From Nocardia pneumoniae NBRC 100136 (GTDB lineage Bacteria; Actinomycetota; Actinomycetes; Mycobacteriales; Mycobacteriaceae), in assembly GCF_000308755.1 (NCBI RefSeq), contig NZ_BAGF01000044.1, forward strand, positions 35,324 to 99,323: a stretch of 64,000 nt of DNA, written 5' to 3'. Positions 62,336 through 64,000 of the stretch are shown here, one piece after another (the stretch's first letter is position 1; every line of letters starts with the position of its first letter). Below the pieces are notes generated by a model. That model was not told where the DNA came from. It saw nothing but the letters and a program-made list of their open reading frames with translations, and did no database searches. Position numbers and translations under genes: made by a program.

Positions 62336-63690
62336 CTATCTCCCCAACAGGAACCGGATTTCCGATCATGATCGGAACTCGGCCCCGACCCTACCCCGTG
62401 ACCGATAACGTGTTCACCCATCGGTGGGAGTTCCGACTCGATATCGCGCTTTTTCGTCACCGACCACTGCGCCACCGGCAGCTGGGGCCGCCACGCGGTG
62501 AACGATCCCAGCGGTTCGCCGCGGTAGATCTGGAACTTCCGCAACGCGCCGCCCTGGGCGGTCGCCCAGCTGAGCAGCAGTGATTCCGATTCGGCGGTCA
62601 CCGCGTTCGCGACGAGCCTGCCGCCCTGGCGCAGCTGCGCCCAACATGTCTCTAGCAGGCCATCCTGGGTGAGGCCGCCGCCGACGAAAATCGCGTCGGG
62701 CGAGGCGATTTCGGCGTCGGCGGCGAGCTCGGCGCGCAGCTCGCCGCGAATCAGGATGTGCGGGACCCCCAGTGCGGCGGCGTTGTCGGCGATGTGCAGC
62801 CTCCGGCGCTCCAGCCGCTCGAACGTGACGGCGCGGTTGGCCGGATGCGCGCGGCACCATTCGATCGCGATGCTGCCGGACCCGCCGCCGACGTCCCACA
62901 GCAGCTCACCCGGGGCGGGTGCCAGCGCCGCGAGTGTCAGCGCACGGACCTCGTGCTTGGTGAGTTGTCCGTCGCCGACGAACAACTCGTCCGGCAGGCC
63001 GGGCAGCCGCGTGGCCCGGGGCTGGTCAGGGTCGGCCACGCAGCTGATGGCGACGATGTTCAGCGGATCGCCGGGTGGGCGGTCCCACTGCTTCGCGACG
63101 CCGGTGTCCAGACGTTCGGCCGGGCCGCCCAGTTGCTCGAGGACGGTCAGCTGGGAGGCGCCGAAACCGTGGCGCCCCAGCAAACGCGCAAGCACCCGCG
63201 GCGTGTGCTCGTCGGCGCTGAGCACCAGCAGCCGCCTGCGGTCGGCCAGTTCGGGCAGCAGGGTCACCAGCGGCCGCCCCACCACGCTCACCACCGGCGT
63301 TTCGGCCAGCGGCCACCCCAGGCGGGCGCAGGCCAACGACGCCGACGACGGCTGCGGCAAGACGCGCAGCGCCCGCGCTCCGAGCAGCCTGGCCAGGGTC
63401 ACGCCGATGCCGTGGAACATCGGATCGCCGCTGGCCAGGACGCACAGCCGAGCCCCGCTGTGCCGTTCGAGCAGCTCGGGTAGCGCGGGCAGCAAGGGCG
63501 AAGGCCAGCTCACCCGCGTCGCCGACGGCGGCGCGGGTACGAGCCCGAGCTGGCGCGTGGAACCGACCAGGATCTCCGCGTCGCCGACGGCGGCGCGGGC
63601 GGCGCGACCGAGACCGTCCCAGCCATCGGCGCCGATCCCGACCACCGCGATCGGCGGCCCGCTCCACGACAGGGACGCTGCGGCGCTCAC
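62332..63690 (-). CDS. cobL: Precorrin-6Y C5,15-methyltransferase (decarboxylating)
   Basis: A 452-aa bifunctional enzyme. The CbiE-like methylase half is residues ~10-205 (IAVVGIGADGWDGLGRAARA; CVLASGDPMFHGIGVTLARL). The CbiT-like half is ~225-400, with SAM motif LLWDVGGGSGSIAIEW and the DAIFVGGGLTQDG block. Homology ends near FTAWRPQLPVAQWSVTK; a tail of roughly 40 residues (GEHVIGHGVGSGPSSDHDRK) looks like read-through into an old intergenic region. GTG 63690 overlaps the stop of the upstream SDR gene. Ends with a 4-bp overlap onto the exported-protein gene. Confidence 0.94.
   Translation of the reverse strand: MSAAASLSWSGPPIAVVGIGADGWDGLGRAARAAVGDAEILVGSTRQLGLVPAPPSATRVSWPSPLLPALPELLERHSGARLCVLASGDPMFHGIGVTLARLLGARALRVLPQPSSASLACARLGWPLAETPVVSVVGRPLVTLLPELADRRRLLVLSADEHTPRVLARLLGRHGFGASQLTVLEQLGGPAERLDTGVAKQWDRPPGDPLNIVAISCVADPDQPRATRLPGLPDELFVGDGQLTKHEVRALTLAALAPAPGELLWDVGGGSGSIAIEWCRAHPANRAVTFERLERRRLHIADNAAALGVPHILIRGELRAELAADAEIASPDAIFVGGGLTQDGLLETCWAQLRQGGRLVANAVTAESESLLLSWATAQGGALRKFQIYRGEPLGSFTAWRPQLPVAQWSVTKKRDIESELPPMGEHVIGHGVGSGPSSDHDRKSGSCWGDR
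62360..62377. promoter_or_regulatory. 18-bp perfect palindrome at the cobL 3' end
   Basis: TTCCGATCATGATCGGAA, fully symmetrical, lies inside the C-terminal extension of cobL and 25 bp before the start of the exported-protein gene. It looks like an operator or promoter element for that gene rather than coding sequence under selection. The binding protein is unknown. Confidence 0.55.
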
Positions 63691-64000
63691 CGGGGCATCC
63701 GGCGCCAGATCGGTTGGGGCAGCAGGCGCATCACGAAGAACACCGGCTGCAGGATCCGCGGCACCCAGACTCGGCTCGCGCCTCGCCGCAGGCCCTTGAC
63801 CACGGCGTCGGCGACCTGGCCGGGGGTGCTGGAGAACGGGGCCGCGGACATGCCCTCGGTCATCCGCCCGATGACGAAGCCGGGACGGACCAGCAGCAGG
63901 TGAACACCGCTGCCGTGCAACGCGTCCGCCAGGCCGCTGGCGAATCCGTCGAGTCCGGCCTTGGCCGATCCGTAGACGTAGTTGGCGCGCCGGACCCGGA
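63687..64000 (-). CDS. Short-chain dehydrogenase, C-terminal part
   Basis: The last ~103 codons are in view; the gene continues beyond the right edge. The YxxxK catalytic pair is visible in NYVYGSAKAGLDGFASGLAD. The rest follows the SDR fold (GVHLLLVRPGFVIGRMTEGM) and a hydrophobic C-terminus resembling DprE2/Rv2073c-type actinobacterial SDRs. In M. tuberculosis Rv2073c also precedes cobL. Its stop overlaps the cobL GTG by 4 bp. Confidence 0.88.
   Translation of the reverse strand, partial: RVRRANYVYGSAKAGLDGFASGLADALHGSGVHLLLVRPGFVIGRMTEGMSAAPFSSTPGQVADAVVKGLRRGASRVWVPRILQPVFFVMRLLPQPIWRRMPR

Overview
This is a high-GC actinobacterial chromosome segment, most likely Nocardia or a close relative in the Mycobacteriales. 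The clues are strong G/C bias at codon third positions, many GTG (and some TTG) starts, F420/PPOX-type small oxidoreductases, Hol-X/DUF3618/DUF4235 envelope-stress proteins, and a cobalamin block whose order follows M. tuberculosis (cobN, cobG, cobH, cobIJ, then divergent cobK and cobL, then an SDR). No rRNA, tRNA, CRISPR array, insertion sequence or prophage was recognised.

Layout. 1-10645: 5' part of a giant minus-strand NRPS (C-A-T, C-A-T, C-A-T, C...), running off the left edge; its first module resembles EntF and carries a serine code. 11000-17417: minus-strand housekeeping genes (lnt, a YtcJ-like amidohydrolase, a small RHH-like protein, fxsA, a DesK/NarL-type two-component pair). 17763-26000: a TauE/SafE permease, TetR, the TldD/TldE protease pair, two PPOX proteins, a PadR-VOC divergent pair and a map-XRE divergent pair, the last two with clear palindromic operators. 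26354-33340: AraC regulator, then a complete fructose PTS (ptsI divergent from fruR-fruK-fruA-ptsH). 33361-33863: head-to-head C-terminal remnants of a YeiH-like exporter gene and a LysR gene, apparently a deletion scar. 33908-47062: mixed genes (a GGCT-like protein, PucR regulator plus a free-standing sensor-like domain, amino-acid oxidase, YbdK-type glutamate-cysteine ligase, RskA without a visible sigma factor, TerD, a four-gene small stress/membrane cluster, NmrA/TetR pair, STAS protein, P450, an exported protein).

47237-64000: aerobic cobalamin synthesis. cobN is preceded by a cobalamin riboswitch. cobG and cobH-cobIJ run on the plus strand but are separated by a DDAH/Lrp pair. cobL, an exported-protein gene and cobK form a tightly overlapping minus-strand run after an SDR gene. 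cobM, which lies between cobL and cobK in M. tuberculosis, is absent; its slot holds a paralogue of the exported protein next to cobN. cobK has no normal start codon and appears to begin with CTG.

The observations most worth following are the cobM replacement with the CTG-start cobK, the map/XRE triple operator, the yeiH/lysR deletion scar, the PucR-like free-standing sensor domain, and the EntF-like NRPS starter module.
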